Translations under genes and position numbers: made by a program
The notes under the pieces: model-generated
What the model was told of the DNA's origin: nothing
Seen by the model: the letters and a program-made list of their open reading frames with translations, nothing else
Database searches by the model: none
From: Rhizophagus clarus
Taxonomy: Eukaryota; Glomeromycota; Glomeromycetes; Glomerales; Glomeraceae
Direction: 5' to 3'
Length of the DNA: 64,000 nucleotides
NCBI GenBank assembly: GCA_015698045.1
Contig: BLAL01000162.1
Location: 248,001-312,000 of the forward strand
Part shown: positions 22,000 through 32,400 of the stretch, in pieces
Layout: every line of letters starts with the position of its first letter
Position numbering within the stretch: the stretch's first letter is position 1

Positions 22000-22810
22000 T
22001 TACAATGTATCTCCTATCACAAAAAAATTTTCTTTTTGCTAACAAAATATTTTCCTTTTTCTTTTTATTATTATACAAACTTAAATTAAATAAGAAAGTA
22101 AAGAAAAACTTCTTTTTTATTTTTTAACAAAACATTTTTTTCTTTTTTTGTAGAAATAAAAGTATAAAATACCATTAAATACAAACCTAAAGTAAATAGC
22201 AAAAAGTTGAAGGAGAAAAAGTTTTTTTTATTTAAAATATTTTTAACCAAATACAAGATAAATAATAAAGAAAAATATTTTTTTATTTTAAAGTAAAAGC
22301 GTTTTTAATAAGATATTTATTTTTTTTTTACAGACTTAAATATAAGAAATAGTTTTTAATTAAATTTCTTTTTTCTTTCTTATAAAACACTACTTAAATT
22401 TAAAATAAGGTAAATAAAAAGAAATTATTTATTAAGAAATATCAGTTTTAATAAATATTTCTTTTCTTCACTCTGTAAGAATACTAGTTTTCTTAGACAT
22501 AAATATGAGGTAAATAAAAAGTGAACAAGTTGTTTTTTAATTTAAAAGAAACATTTCTAGTAAAATTTTCTTTTTCTTATAGAAATAAATGCCAAACATA
22601 AGGTAATTAAAGAGAAAGAAAATCTTTTTTTTTTTTGATTAAAAAGCATTTTTTTAACAAAATATTTCTTGTAGAAATACTGGCCTTTTCAGATATAATC
22701 ATAAAGCAAATTGTAAAGAGAGATTATTTTTAATTAATAGAAAACATTTTTAATAAAATATTTCTTTCTCTTATTATTATTGGTTTTTTTAGATATACTA
22801 TACTGAAATG
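22000..22810 (+). repeat. Tandem array B of intron-like modules (about 7 units)
   Basis: Units of ~95-115 bp each contain TTTTTAACAAAATATTTCTT-like DNA ending in TTGTAG, TTACAG, TTATAG or TGTAAG, then an exon-like piece related to AAATACTGGTTTTTTCAGA plus TATAAATATAAGGTAAATAA. Copies start near 22150, 22335, 22480, 22595, 22675 and 22790. The 3' part resembles the intron part of array A, while the exon-like piece differs. No continuous frame. Confidence 0.5.
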
Positions 22811-23904
22811 TAATATTTTTCTTTATGAGTTTACTAATTTTATAACAATTTTTCATTTGTTTAATATTTTGTATTGCAATAATGCTTCTAGATTTTTTAA
22901 TTATCATTGTTTGGTATATTACTTTTGTAATAATCTATTATTTATTTCTTATTAAAATAATGCATTTTTGTGATAATACTTTATTTTGTTTGTTTTGCTA
23001 TAAATTATTTTTACAATGTAGTATATTTTTATAATTGTAATGTAAATTTCTTTGTAATTATAGTATTTATAAATCTTTCATAATTTTCATAATTATATTA
23101 GTAAAAAACATCAATATTTCAAAACTTTACAAAAATATAAAAGACATGTAAGTTTATATTATAGGAGGCATGTAAATTTATAATATAAGGGATTTTTAAA
23201 TTTAATAATTTATTTAGCCAATCAAAATTAATTAAATCATGTGATTAGGAGTTTGTTTATACATAAGGGTATATAAAATTTAAACCCATTATTAAAAATT
23301 AATTGGTGATTCAAGTCTTTTTTTTAAATACTGGCTTATTGGATCTTTTAGATGCATAGATTAACAGATTTGTAATTTTTTTTTCTATTTTTTTAAAAAA
23401 CTGTAACCAATTAAAGTTAGCATTTTAAAAGTTAAGTTTATTATAATTCAATATAATAATAAAGTATTGTTAAACAATACAACAATAAATTTAAAATGCT
23501 TTTAGCTTTGTTTTATAATGTAATTAAAATATAGCCACTTTAAATTTCAAATAATTATCACAATATGGTAATTACTGTATACATTAGATTTGTAAATTTA
23601 TGCTCTTTATGTTATATAGCAATATTAGTTAAAAATGTTTTTATAAAATTCGCATTATACTGTATCTTGTTATTTTATTAAATTTTTTTATTAACTAAAT
23701 AACTAAAAAAATGTGTGAATTAAGCAAATTGTAATAAAATTAAAAACAAAATTGAAAAGCAATACAAATAATTTAAAGAATATAAAGATCAAGAAAAAAA
23801 CGAAGGATAATCACATCCCAAAGATAAAAAATACAAAGATCAAAAAAAAAAAAAAACCAAAGCCTCGATAGAAAAAATAAAGATAGTAGGAGTGAAATAA
23901 CGGA
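22811..23904. other. AT-rich spacer, nothing recognised
   Basis: Low-complexity T/A DNA with no supported gene. A short poly(A) run occurs at 23850. Confidence 0.4.
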
Positions 23905-24500
23905 AATAATGCTAAATTTATCCCTGACAAAAGACAACGACTGCCCCTTGCTGTAATCTTGATATCAAGGCAACTCTCACCATCCGTAAAACCACAAATC
24001 CAGTTAGGAGATAAACCAGAAAGGCAAGGTTCAATCAGTGATCTTTTATCAGAAATACCCCTGTTTATAGCAGAGGCTAAAGAAACAATTTCTAATAAGC
24101 CAGATTCTGTTCTGTGTGACCCTGAGTGTACTAGCTCCACCACCTTAGCCCATAATAAGAAATCGGAGCGTTTTTGAGTTTGCGACGGGTAGTTAGTGAA
24201 GTGAGGAACTATTACTGAAAATAAATCATCTATTGCCGCAACGGTAAAACTAGCAATAGGTCTACTTTTCGTAAATTCACTGAACCCACTTGGAAGAAAC
24301 TTTGTAGCCTGTGCAATAGAGATAAGTCTGAAGTGTGGAGCCATAACTCATCTGTCCAACCATTGCCTCGTTGGTTTATACTTATAATGAAACTTGATTC
24401 TCCATCACTAAGACCCGTCACATATCAAGGATGTAAAGGGGGTAAGGGTTCTTCATTACTTGAAATAGCAAAATCTATAGGGCTTGAGGAGGTTGAGTAA
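23905..24500 (-). pseudogene. LAGLIDADG homing endonuclease fragment of mitochondrial type (NUMT)
   Basis: Two LAGLIDADG motifs are visible on the minus strand: VTGLSDGESSF (about 24430-24395) and ICGFTDGESCLDIK (about 24010-23965), spaced as in two-motif intron-encoded endonucleases. The intervening text includes LHTSDLSLLHRLQSFFQVGS and LLWAKVVELVHSGSHRTES. One frameshift lies near 24265. Just upstream of motif 1 the frame reads NEEPLPPLHP-TGA-YVTGL. Homing endonucleases of this class usually have Trp at that TGA, so it fits a code in which TGA is Trp, as in fungal mitochondria. The segment is GC-richer than its surroundings. I infer a mitochondrial group I intron fragment transferred to the nucleus. 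Confidence 0.75.
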
Positions 24501-24549
24501 AACGCTTACATAGTTTAGGGAATTGGTGAGGTTTTTGTAAAGGAGAGTG

Positions 24550-25080
24550 GGAGGAATTTTGAGAAGAAAGCCAAAGTAAATACACTTTTCGACGCTAAAG
24601 TAAACGAAGAACGACCCCATTTTAAGATTTTAAAATCTAGATTGAAGTTTAAGCTGTCCTAAAAAAAGAAAGGAGAGAAACGTTAGTATTGTAACACTTT
24701 AGGTTAAAGAAAAGTACTAAAATTACGAATAAAATATCAGTTTTACAATAGTTTAGTCCAGATCGAAGTTTAAAGCCATTCCCCAAAAAAATAAAAGGGG
24801 ATTAGTGACATTCCAAATAAAAAAAAAACCCACCAAAAATAAATTAAAATATTTCACTTTGCAATTTTAAGGTTCAGGTCAAAGTTCAAGCCGCCACTAA
24901 AAAAAGAAGAAGGAAATGTTAGCGACACTTCAAACACTAAAAATAATAAATGAAATATATACAGTACCTTGTAATTTTAAATTAAATTTCAAGTCAAGGT
25001 ACAAGTTGTTTCTAAAAAAAAATAAAGGGAATGTTAGTAATGCTCCCAAATTAAAGAAAATAAATAAAAAAATACCAACC
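24550..25080 (-). repeat. Array C of intron-like modules with related ~45-bp exon-like pieces (4 units)
   Basis: Four minus-strand pieces follow pyrimidine-AG or pyrimidine-GG ends at about 25010, 24897, 24782 and 24658. They resemble one another: AACTTGTACCTTGACTTGAA, GGCTTGAACTTTGACCTGAA, GGCTTTAAACTTCGATCTGG and AGCTTAAACTTCAATCTAGA. The spacing is 113-124 bp. The intron-like parts carry GCATTACTAACATTCCC or GTCGCTAACATTTCC before the T tract. This is an exon-intron unit amplified in tandem, lying beside the mitochondrial fragment. Confidence 0.58.
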
Positions 25081-25388
25081 TTCTTTAAAACAGCTAAATC
25101 CCATCATGCGAAATATTGGTTACTGAAAAAGTATCCATGTCCGAATCAATGCTTTATTGAAAGAAGGACCAGAGGCATGACGCGCAAAAAATAAATGCAA
25201 ATCGATCTGCGTAAAAAGATATCACACAACTCTTATTTTTCCGTCCCAGAATAAGTCTTTGAAAAAACATTTTCAATCTTATCTTTGAAAAAAAAGCATT
25301 GACGAGGTAGAATGATTGATTCGGTTTTTAAAACCTCCTCTTCGCAATCTACTAAGAATTTATCAACTACTAGGCGTCATATCATTGT

Positions 25389-25529
25389 CTAAACAATCAT
25401 CATATTGAGGTGTGGAGATTTGGTATTAATGATTCGTATTCTAACCTTGTTGGGTGGAGTTGAAGGTGATTTTTCCTCACAAGATCGCTTTCGTTTACCC
25501 GCAGAACAATCCGAACTAAGATGGGCCAT
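25389..25529 (-). CDS. Short unidentified open frame (46 aa) with a basic cluster
   Basis: ATG 25529 to TAG 25389. The text starts MAHLSSDCSAGKRKRSCEEK and continues SPSTPPNK, with a KRKR cluster like a nuclear localisation signal. A GTTAG/TTTAG pair within it could be a 57-bp intron. The block is GC-richer than its surroundings. It may be the first exon of a broken gene. No domain is recognised. Confidence 0.25.
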   Translation of the reverse strand: MAHLSSDCSAGKRKRSCEEKSPSTPPNKVRIRIINTKSPHLNMMIV

Positions 25530-25924
25530 ATACTTTAATTTTGGTTATTTAATAATTTGTGCGCTTCGTTCCTGCCGCCGAATGATCAAACTCGGTCTGT
25601 AAACCAAACAAATAAATACCTCTATAAAATTTGGTATACAAGATACCATAAAATAGCACATGTCAGAGATAATTTTATCTCTATTTCTTTATGTTCCAGA
25701 AGAGCTTTCGAATACCACCGTCCTAACTCGGCAACTTTCGATTCGATTTATCACCAGAATATTTTGACACCTACCGTTTGTGCTTGATACTTAATAGGAA
25801 ATATGATTGATTAGAAAACATAAGAAGTTTGAAAAGGAAAAAGGATATTCAGAATATAGTTAAAGCTCGTTTATTGGCCTTATTTTATTCACCGCAACGA
25901 GATTTTTGAAGACAAGCTTAGTAT

Positions 25925-26009
25925 GAAGCCCACCGGAGACGTACTCCATAACTAACCCGAGGCGTACTCAGGTCGCTTAGGTGGTTGCATCGACGCGTAG
26001 TCCGACTTC
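25925..26009. repeat. 85-bp GC-rich repeat, copy 1
   Basis: It begins GAAGCCCACCGGAGACGTAC and ends GACGCGTAGTCCGACTTC, with the two ends partly complementary. It is identical over all 85 bp to 26035-26119 (110-bp period). At well over 50% G+C it stands out from a ~23% G+C background. No tRNA A/B boxes or 5S match. Confidence 0.9.
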
Positions 26010-26034
26010 ATATTTAACTTATCTCGAAGACTCA

Positions 26035-26119
26035 GAAGCCCACCGGAGACGTACTCCATAACTAACCCGAGGCGTACTCAGGTCGCTTAGGTGGTTGCAT
26101 CGACGCGTAGTCCGACTTC
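26035..26119. repeat. 85-bp GC-rich repeat, copy 2
   Basis: An exact repeat of 25925-26009. The 25-bp spacer is AT-rich and carries TCGAAGACTCA, comparable to TTGAAGACAAG before copy 1. Confidence 0.9.
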
Positions 26120-26160
26120 TTTATCTTTCTCTTTTCTGCCACTACAGTAATAAGTACTAC

Positions 26161-26376
26161 TTAACTTTTACTGATGTACTTTAGCCTGGTCAGTACCGGA
26201 ATTACTATGTAATCTTCCAGAAATTTTGATATTGGCAAAAAGTTCATCACGACTGCTGCAGATAAAGTAATTCTTTCGTCTGACGAAACTTTAGGAGTGA
26301 CAAGAAGGAAAGTGTTTCGGGTGCAAAGTTGTTTCCCTGAGAATTTTTTGAGAATCAAGTAAAAAAAAATTTCCAA
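26161..26376 (-). CDS. Unidentified open frame (71 aa)
   Basis: The minus-strand text contains TFLLVTPKVSSDERITLSAA and FLPISKFLEDYIVIPVLTRL. It has an ordinary amino-acid composition and about 40% G+C, unlike the random AT-rich frames around it. No ATG-initiated start is convincing and no domain is recognised. It may be an exon of a broken gene in the 25.3-26.4 kb GC-richer island. Confidence 0.25.
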   Translation of the reverse strand: MEIFFYLILKKFSGKQLCTRNTFLLVTPKVSSDERITLSAAVVMNFLPISKFLEDYIVIPVLTRLKYISKS

Positions 26377-26399
26377 TCATTTGCCGATCATTTATTTTT

Positions 26400-26621
26400 T
26401 TGAGATAATTTATACATCGCCCCTGCGATATTATCGCCTCCATTTTGTCACCCGTGTCACACCCTACTTTTTTTCATTTTTTCATATATATTCCAGGGAC
26501 AGAATTTAAAAATCTATTTTTCACATCCTGTTAAACGTCACATGTTTTAATTTAGCCGGCATTACATAATTCTGCCCAGAGGCGATGCGTTGCGGGGGGG
26601 CGACGTATAAATTTACTCTCT
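26400..26621. mobile_element. MITE with ~37-bp imperfect inverted repeats
   Basis: The left end TAATTTATACATCGCCCCTG, then ATCGCCTC, is mirrored at the right by GAGGCGATGCGTTGCGGGGG and GGCGACGTATAAATTTA. The core is ~145 bp without coding. A target duplication could not be fixed. Confidence 0.6.
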
Positions 26622-26984
26622 TTTTTTTTATTTTTATTTTTATTTTTATTGAAACAAAAGAATCTATAATAAAAAGTAATAAAAAGAAACAAAAAAGACA
26701 GATTCAATACAAGCTAATTCAAAAGAACTAATTTATTAATTGTTTATTCAATATTATCACATTAAAAAAAAATACCAATTAGTTAATGTAAAAAACTGAA
26801 ATAATTTTTAATTTGACTATTATGAAGGTAAAAATTACATTAATTCATGTGAATTTTTATAATTAATAAATAGAAAATTTCTTAGTTTACACGGTGTATA
26901 TGAACATAATACATGTGATTTAATGATGTAATTTACATGGTATATTAAATGATTTATTTATTTCTTTTTTTTTCATATTTTTTT
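26622..26984. other. AT-rich spacer with TTTTTA microsatellite
   Basis: A TTTTTATTTTTATTTTTATT run at 26627-26650, then AT-rich DNA. Nothing else is seen. Confidence 0.4.
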
Positions 26985-27320
26985 AGATTCTTTAGGCGTA
27001 ATCTTTAGCTACTTCTTTAACTTCAAGAAGGTAATAAATAGTTTTTTTGCTTTTATTATTTTTTCTTTTGACTTTTATTAACTTGTTTGTTCTTTTTTTT
27101 AGGTGTAGCTGTTTTTAGTTCCATTTTGACAGAAATTCAAGATAAGTTTTATTTTTTTTGTTTTCTTTTTGTTCTTTTCTTTGTTTTTACTAATCTTTTT
27201 GTCTCTTCTTTAGACATGTATTATTTCAGTGAATATTCACGTAAGTTTTTTTCATCTCTTTCTTATTGTTTATTTTCTTTAAAATAATATTAACTGATTT
27301 TCTTTTCCTTTTTTCTATGG
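26985..27320 (+). repeat. Intron-like modules E (two to three units)
   Basis: A TTTTTTTAG end at ~26984 is followed by a 45-bp piece ending CTTCAAGAAG|GTAATAAAT. After ATTAACTTGTTTG and TTTTTTTTAG near 27102 comes a piece starting GTGTAGCTGTTTTTAGTTCC, then another ending near TTCAC|GTAAGTTTTT at 27241. These look like true 5' and 3' splice signals in tandem. The exon-like pieces do not hold one clear protein. Confidence 0.4.
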
Positions 27321-27910
27321 ATGGGTGTTCCAGTCGTTCTTGTATTGTTTTCCCTTTATTTCTCTTACTTTCCTTTATCTATTTCATTATTTTTTCATTT
27401 TTTTTACTTTTTCCTTCGTTTCTTTCATTTTTTTTCTTTCATTTTTCACTTCTTCTTTTTTTCTTTCATTTTTTTTTTGTTTCTTTTGTGATTTCTTCTG
27501 TGATTTTTCATTGTTTTATTTCATTGATTCTTGGGTTTTTATATTGCTTTTTTTATTTCTTTTGTTGTTTTTCATTTTCCTTTACTTCCTTTCATTTTCT
27601 TTCATTTGTCTTATTTTCTTTTCCATTCATTTCTCTTATTTCTTTTCATTATTCTTTTGTTTCTTTATTCCCTTTAACTTTTTTTCGTTCCTTTCACTTT
27701 TTTTATTTCTTTCATTCATTTCTTTTCATTTCCCTTTTGTTTTTTCATTCATCTCATTATTTCTTCATTTTTTTTTTGTTCCTTTTCACTATCCTTCACT
27801 GTTTTTTTTCCTTTTACTTCTTATTTAATTATTTTTATTCCTTTTCATTTATCTTTCCTTTTTTTCACACCCTTAATTTTTTACTGTCCTTCCTTATTAT
27901 AATTTTCTTA
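27321..27910 (+). repeat. ~590-bp polypyrimidine tract (TTTC-rich)
   Basis: The + strand is almost purely T and C, with TTTCATTTC/TTTTCTTTC variants. The long F/S/L-rich frames in it are artefacts of composition. Such homopurine-homopyrimidine DNA can form triplexes. Confidence 0.8.
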
Positions 27911-28564
27911 TATATTGCATTAACATTATAGTATTACATTCAGTGCCTAAAATAGAAATTAAATTTTACCGGTCAAGAGTCCAAAATAAAAATATTTTAC
28001 TGGCTGAAGAATCTGAAATGAAAATATCTAATAATATATACGTGCTGATAAGTAAAGTTTTGCCAGGCAAATGAAATTTTTCCAGAAAATAATCCAGTTC
28101 AAAAAATTTTTACTGGAAATTTTTTTAAAAATTCCAGATTTTGCCAGAATTTAAAATACTATTTTAAGCACTGATTATATTAACAACTAATACAATTAAA
28201 ATTATGCAATTTTTTGTGATGTAACTTATTTTTATCATAAAATTAGCCAATAAAATCTAAAATAAAATTAATAAAATTGAAAATTTGACAGATAAAGTTT
28301 TTTTTATAAAATCATATGATACAGTATTCAGACACATTGTGTACAAATAGAAATTTTCTAATAAATAATACAAAAATTTCTAATTTATAATCTTAAGATA
28401 TAGTGATTGGATTTTAATAAATCATACACCATTAAATTAATTAGTTTTAATAAGAGAATTTGAATGATTGTAAAATTCATTATGATTAAATTAATATTGG
28501 TAAAGTTATTGTAACTTGTTTTTTTATATTAAATTAAATAATAATATTATTTATATTAATAATT
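27911..28564. other. AT-rich spacer, nothing recognised
   Basis: The segment near 27975-28160 has repeated GTAAAATATTT and CCAGA-type words but no clear ends or coding. Confidence 0.4.
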
Positions 28565-28581
28565 ACAAATATTTATTTAAT

Positions 28582-28705
28582 TGGTAGATGATTAGACCAG
28601 TTTTAGAACTGGGAGTACTCATAGCAAGTTAGAAGTGATTATAGTTGTAATCCTATCTTACTTAATAAATGATGGACAGTTTCAACACCAAAAAAAAAAA
28701 AAAAA
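28582..28705 (+). mobile_element. 124-bp retroposed element with poly(A), SINE or LINE 3' stub
   Basis: A 109-bp body (TGGTAGATGATTAGACCAGT ... GACAGTTTCAACACC) ends in 15-16 A. It is flanked by a perfect 17-bp direct repeat ACAAATATTTATTTAAT at 28565-28581 and 28706-28722. AATAAA lies ~25 nt before the tail. There are no obvious pol III boxes, so it is either a SINE or a LINE inserted with only its last ~110 bp. Confidence 0.85.
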
Positions 28706-28722
28706 ACAAATATTTATTTAAT

Positions 28723-28997
28723 GATCATTTCTAAATTATCAAAAGTTATTATAATTTATTTTAGTTATTAATTTTTAAATACCTAAATAATGTAATGTAA
28801 AAGTTTCATATTTCATCTAAAAATCTATAATTTTATTTAAAGCTTTAAAGTTAGGTTAGCAGATGATCAGCATATATAAATTATTAAAAATTTCAGTTTA
28901 AAATTAATCTTAAAATCATATTTTATTCAAATTTAATATTAAATGAAATTAAAATAGAACACCTTTTACTAATGTGATATATTGTTGAAGTTAAAAA
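28723..28997. other. AT-rich spacer, nothing recognised
   Basis: No gene or repeat with clear ends. Confidence 0.35.
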
Positions 28998-29230
28998 TTA
29001 CTTTATCATAATAGTTATAATAATCACAATAATCATAATAATTATAATAGTTATGATAGTTGTAATAGTCAAAATAGTTATGAAAATTAGAATGATCATA
29101 ATAATTATAATAATCATAATAATTTTGATGATTATAATAATATGATCAATCTGATTAATATGATTAATATGATTTATTATATTTATTTGATTTATTTTAT
29201 TTGTTATATTTATATTATTTATTATTATTA
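28998..29230. repeat. ATAATAATC/ATTATAATAG microsatellite-like DNA
   Basis: Degenerate ATAATAATCATAATT and GATTAATATGATTAATATG reiterations. The Ile/Asn-rich minus frame here is an artefact. Confidence 0.7.
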
Positions 29231-29281
29231 TTTTATTATATATAGTGGTTAAATAAGTTGTAGAAAAAAGGGAGTTGCAGT

Positions 29282-29576
29282 AGGATCCCAAACATTACTG
29301 ATATAACTTATAATTATGAAAAAGAACAAATTGATGTAAAATTTAGAAGTTAAAAAACATGTTTTTTGCAATTTTCTTCTCAATCAATGATCAAAATTGG
29401 ATGAACTATTTTTTAAAATGTAGCTCTTAATAAGATCTATAAATTAAAAAAAAGTTTATCCAAATTGGTTAAATAGATAGCAAGATATCTTTAAAAAATT
29501 AAAAGAGCAAATTGGCTTAATTTTGAGAAAAATGAGTAAAAAAAAAATATGTTATTTTAGTAATGTCTATATAGTA
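29282..29576. mobile_element. MITE family X, copy 2
   Basis: It starts AGGATCCCAAACATTACTGA and ends ...GTTATTTTAGTAATGTCTAT. It is co-linear with the copy at 41061-41356, sharing TAAAAAACATGTTTTTTGCA and AGAGCAAATTGGCTTAAT. The right end is decayed, and its 8-bp target duplication is no longer clear. Confidence 0.75.
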
Positions 29577-29860
29577 GTTAGTTATTTAATTTTTATTTTT
29601 GTATTTTATTTCTTTAGTTATTACTAAGATTTTATCTACAACAAAATATAATTTCTTTGGATTATTCTTGTCAATAAAAGAATCAATTCATTAACTAAAG
29701 TTATAACATATTTCTTTCTTTCTTAATAAACTTTATTATTTTTATCTTATTTTTATTATAAATGTTTGACTTCAGAATTTATTAAAACACATATTAAAGT
29801 TTTTATTAGAATTAAAACTCCTATTATTTTGGATATGGTGTAAAGTTTTAATCCTTTATA

Positions 29861-30840
29861 CACTGGTCAAAATCGATGCTATCAGGTACATATCAGGTAC
29901 CTACATATCGGTAATTAATCAGGTATATATTGGGCTTTTTTACATATCAGATACCTGATTTATCACATCTTAAAAATGTGCTTAAAATTTAGTCCTGAAA
30001 TGTTATATTGGGCGTTTGATATTTATACGAAATTCAAAAATTATTATATATATCAGACACTGATATTTATACGAATCTTTTAATTTTTTCTTAATTAATG
30101 AATGTTTGCTTATATTTCATTTTTTTTCCTTTTATGTCTTCCTTTCTTCTCTGTCTCAACTTGATTGGATTAATCAGTTCCAATCCTTATAAAATTTTTT
30201 TATCAATTGTCTATCTTATAAAAAAAAAATCTTTTTGGTTTTTAATCCAGTTTTTTTATTCCTTTTCTGGTTTAAGCTAAAATTATTTTTTTTTTATTTT
30301 CTTTTCAGTTTTGAACTGGAATTTACTTTCTTTTTTTTTGTAAGTATTGCCAAATCATACGAACCTGCCCATATGTGTAAGATCTCATTAAGAATGAATA
30401 TTAACCACAATTTTCCTAATTAATCTATTCATCATATGTTTCTAAAATTAGTACTGATAAAAATTTTGTGATATAACGCCAATTTTCATTTTTATATTTT
30501 ATTAATTTTACACGTTTTCTCAAAAATCTCTTTCTTTTCTAATAAGTAAAGTTGACATTATATATAAACTATTTGGTCTACCATCTAACTTTTACATTTC
30601 TTCTATTTTTCACTCAGTAAGGTCATCAGTCACAAGATAGGAAAAAGAAGTTTCAAAAGTCAATACAAAAAATATGTGCAAGGGGCGAGAAAATTTGCTA
30701 AACATATAAACACCATAAATGCAAATCGATAAGCTCACTATAAAGCACGCATTGAACTTGAGCGTGAAGAAGTACTTGAGTGTGAAGTAAATAATAATGA
30801 CAAGTACAGTATTTCTTGGATACACACTCAGCCATGATTA
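29861..30840 (+). repeat. ~975-bp dispersed repeat R, copy 1
   Basis: It starts CACTGGTCAAAATCGATGCT and carries ATATCAGGTACC reiterations. A pyrimidine-rich middle with intron-like words (TTTTCAG, GTAAGTATTG) follows, then a short coding-like end. It aligns over its whole length with 44281-45256. The CAC/TTG-type terminus also appears inverted at 42091. It may be a hAT-like or composite element. Its right terminus is unclear. Confidence 0.65.
30610..30840 (+). pseudogene. Coding-like exon in repeat R
   Basis: After a pyrimidine-AG (TTTTTCACTCAG, about 30617) the + frame reads KVISHKIGKRSFKSQYKK, then KFAKHINTINANR, a stop, then HYKARIELEREEVLECE. The Lys/Arg/Glu-rich helical text suggests a real exon, and the same exon is recognisable in the second copy at about 45030-45256. 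No domain is identified. Probably a captured or transposon-derived gene piece. Confidence 0.35.
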
Positions 30841-32190
30841 CATTTTTGTTTAGCGGTCTTGTGCATCCAATAGTTATCAATCTTGCATTAGCTTTTTGTG
30901 TTGTATCCCCATTCTATTTAAGTAAACAGTTCCAGAAAATGGGTAATGCTTTTCACTAACACTAGAAAATACTTTTTTTTTCCTTTTTTTAGATAACGAT
31001 TCCAACATCAATTTGTAGATTATTATTACCATTTTATAACAGTCACCGGAAATGTCACATGCAGATCATTTTTATAATATATTAAATTTTATGTAACATC
31101 GATTGTACCTCTTCATTTTGTAACCATTCGTTAAATTTAAACTACTGCGTCTATGCAGATTATAAAATTGATAGTCTATCATGTGCTCTATCAATTTTTA
31201 TCATTAACTTTTTTTTTCATAAAAAATTTTTTTTTATACTTCACGAAATATACTCCTTAAAAATAAGCGTTTTTCAAGATCCAAGTTGTAATAAAAAGAA
31301 AATTAAAATTTTAACAATAAAGATATATGTAAATTTACAAGAGGGAAAAGATTTTCTAAGGTTATAAAAGTGGCTAATTAGATGGTTTTTGCGTAAAAAG
31401 CAAAAAAAATGATTTTTTACTATAATGTAAGAATTTTTATAAAGCTAAACGCAATAAAAAGCAAAATAAAGCGCTTTATTTTTAGTAATTTCTTATGTTT
31501 GTAACTCTTTATAATCCGCAAATATTGTTTTTAAATTATATTTTCACTAATTTTTCTTGTTCCTTTTTTCTAGCGTTCAAAGGATAAGAATTATTAAAGT
31601 ATTTTAAAAAAATTAATATTACACTTTCTTTTTTGATGAATTGTAAGTGATAATTTTTCTTTATGTAGACTGCTTTAATTATATATTAAAATCGCATAGA
31701 TTGATTTTTTAAAAAAAAAATTATAGTGTTGAACGGTAAATACATATATAAGGATATGTTGATTTGTTTATAACTGTATGCTTAGTTTAACTTCTATAAT
31801 AAAAAAAAAGGTAAATAGATTTTCTTAATGTGAAATTTTTTATTTTTTTAATGTAAAAAAATTTTTTTTTTGTAAGCTAATTCATTTTTTTTAACGTAGA
31901 TTGATCAAAATATTTTTTTTATTGATTCCTGGTTGTATTATACTGTATGTATATTTATCATGCAATTCCTAAAAATAAATTAAAATTATATTGTAATTTA
32001 CCGCAAAATTTTTAATGTTTAATCAAAGAATTACTTTATGATACATTTGCTATATGGTTTCTTCTCCATATCCACTCCTTCTTCTTCCCTTCTCAAATAT
32101 ATTAATCAACAGATGCATGAGCTTTCAAAATTTTCACTTTCAAAACTGAACATGGCTTGGAATCAATGTAATCATTGGTTTTTATCTTCA
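30841..32190. other. AT-rich spacer, nothing recognised
   Basis: T- and A-runs and short repeats. No supported gene. A GCGTAAAAAGCAAAAAAAAT / ATAAAAAGCAAAATAAAGCG pair near 31390-31475 is a weak local repeat. Confidence 0.35.
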
Positions 32191-32194
32191 GATA

Positions 32195-32400
32195 TATTGA
32201 TCATGACATGAATTTATTTCTTGCTCATCCTTTAATCAAATAATATTTTCATCACGCTCTTCATCAGATTCTGATCCAGAAAATTACTTTCTGTATCACT
32301 TATTATATTTTTATCATTTTCATCTGAGGTAATTTGTTGAGTAAACTGTTTAGCCTTAGCATGAATATTTGAAATCTAATTCAAATAAAGATTCATTTTT
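32195..32400 (-). pseudogene. Acidic C-terminal protein fragment, unidentified
   Basis: The minus frame reads HAKAKQFTQQITSDENDKNI, then ISDTES. After a frame change it reads ESDEERDENII, then KDEQEINSCHDQYI. Acidic Ser/Asp/Glu tails like this end many fungal transposases. It is too short to assign and clearly broken. Confidence 0.3.

Noticed and set aside
25925-26119. 85-bp GC-rich repeats as tRNA or 5S rRNA genes
   Set aside because: Length is tRNA-like and the ends partly pair, but no A or B box, no T-arm GGTTCRA, and no 5S core sequence is visible on either strand.
27266-27931. 221- and 167-codon open frames
   Set aside because: They consist almost only of F, S, L, C and I from a T/C-rich strand. 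Compositional artefact.
28998-29291. 97-codon Ile/Asn-rich minus frame
   Set aside because: Direct translation of an ATAATAATC-like microsatellite.
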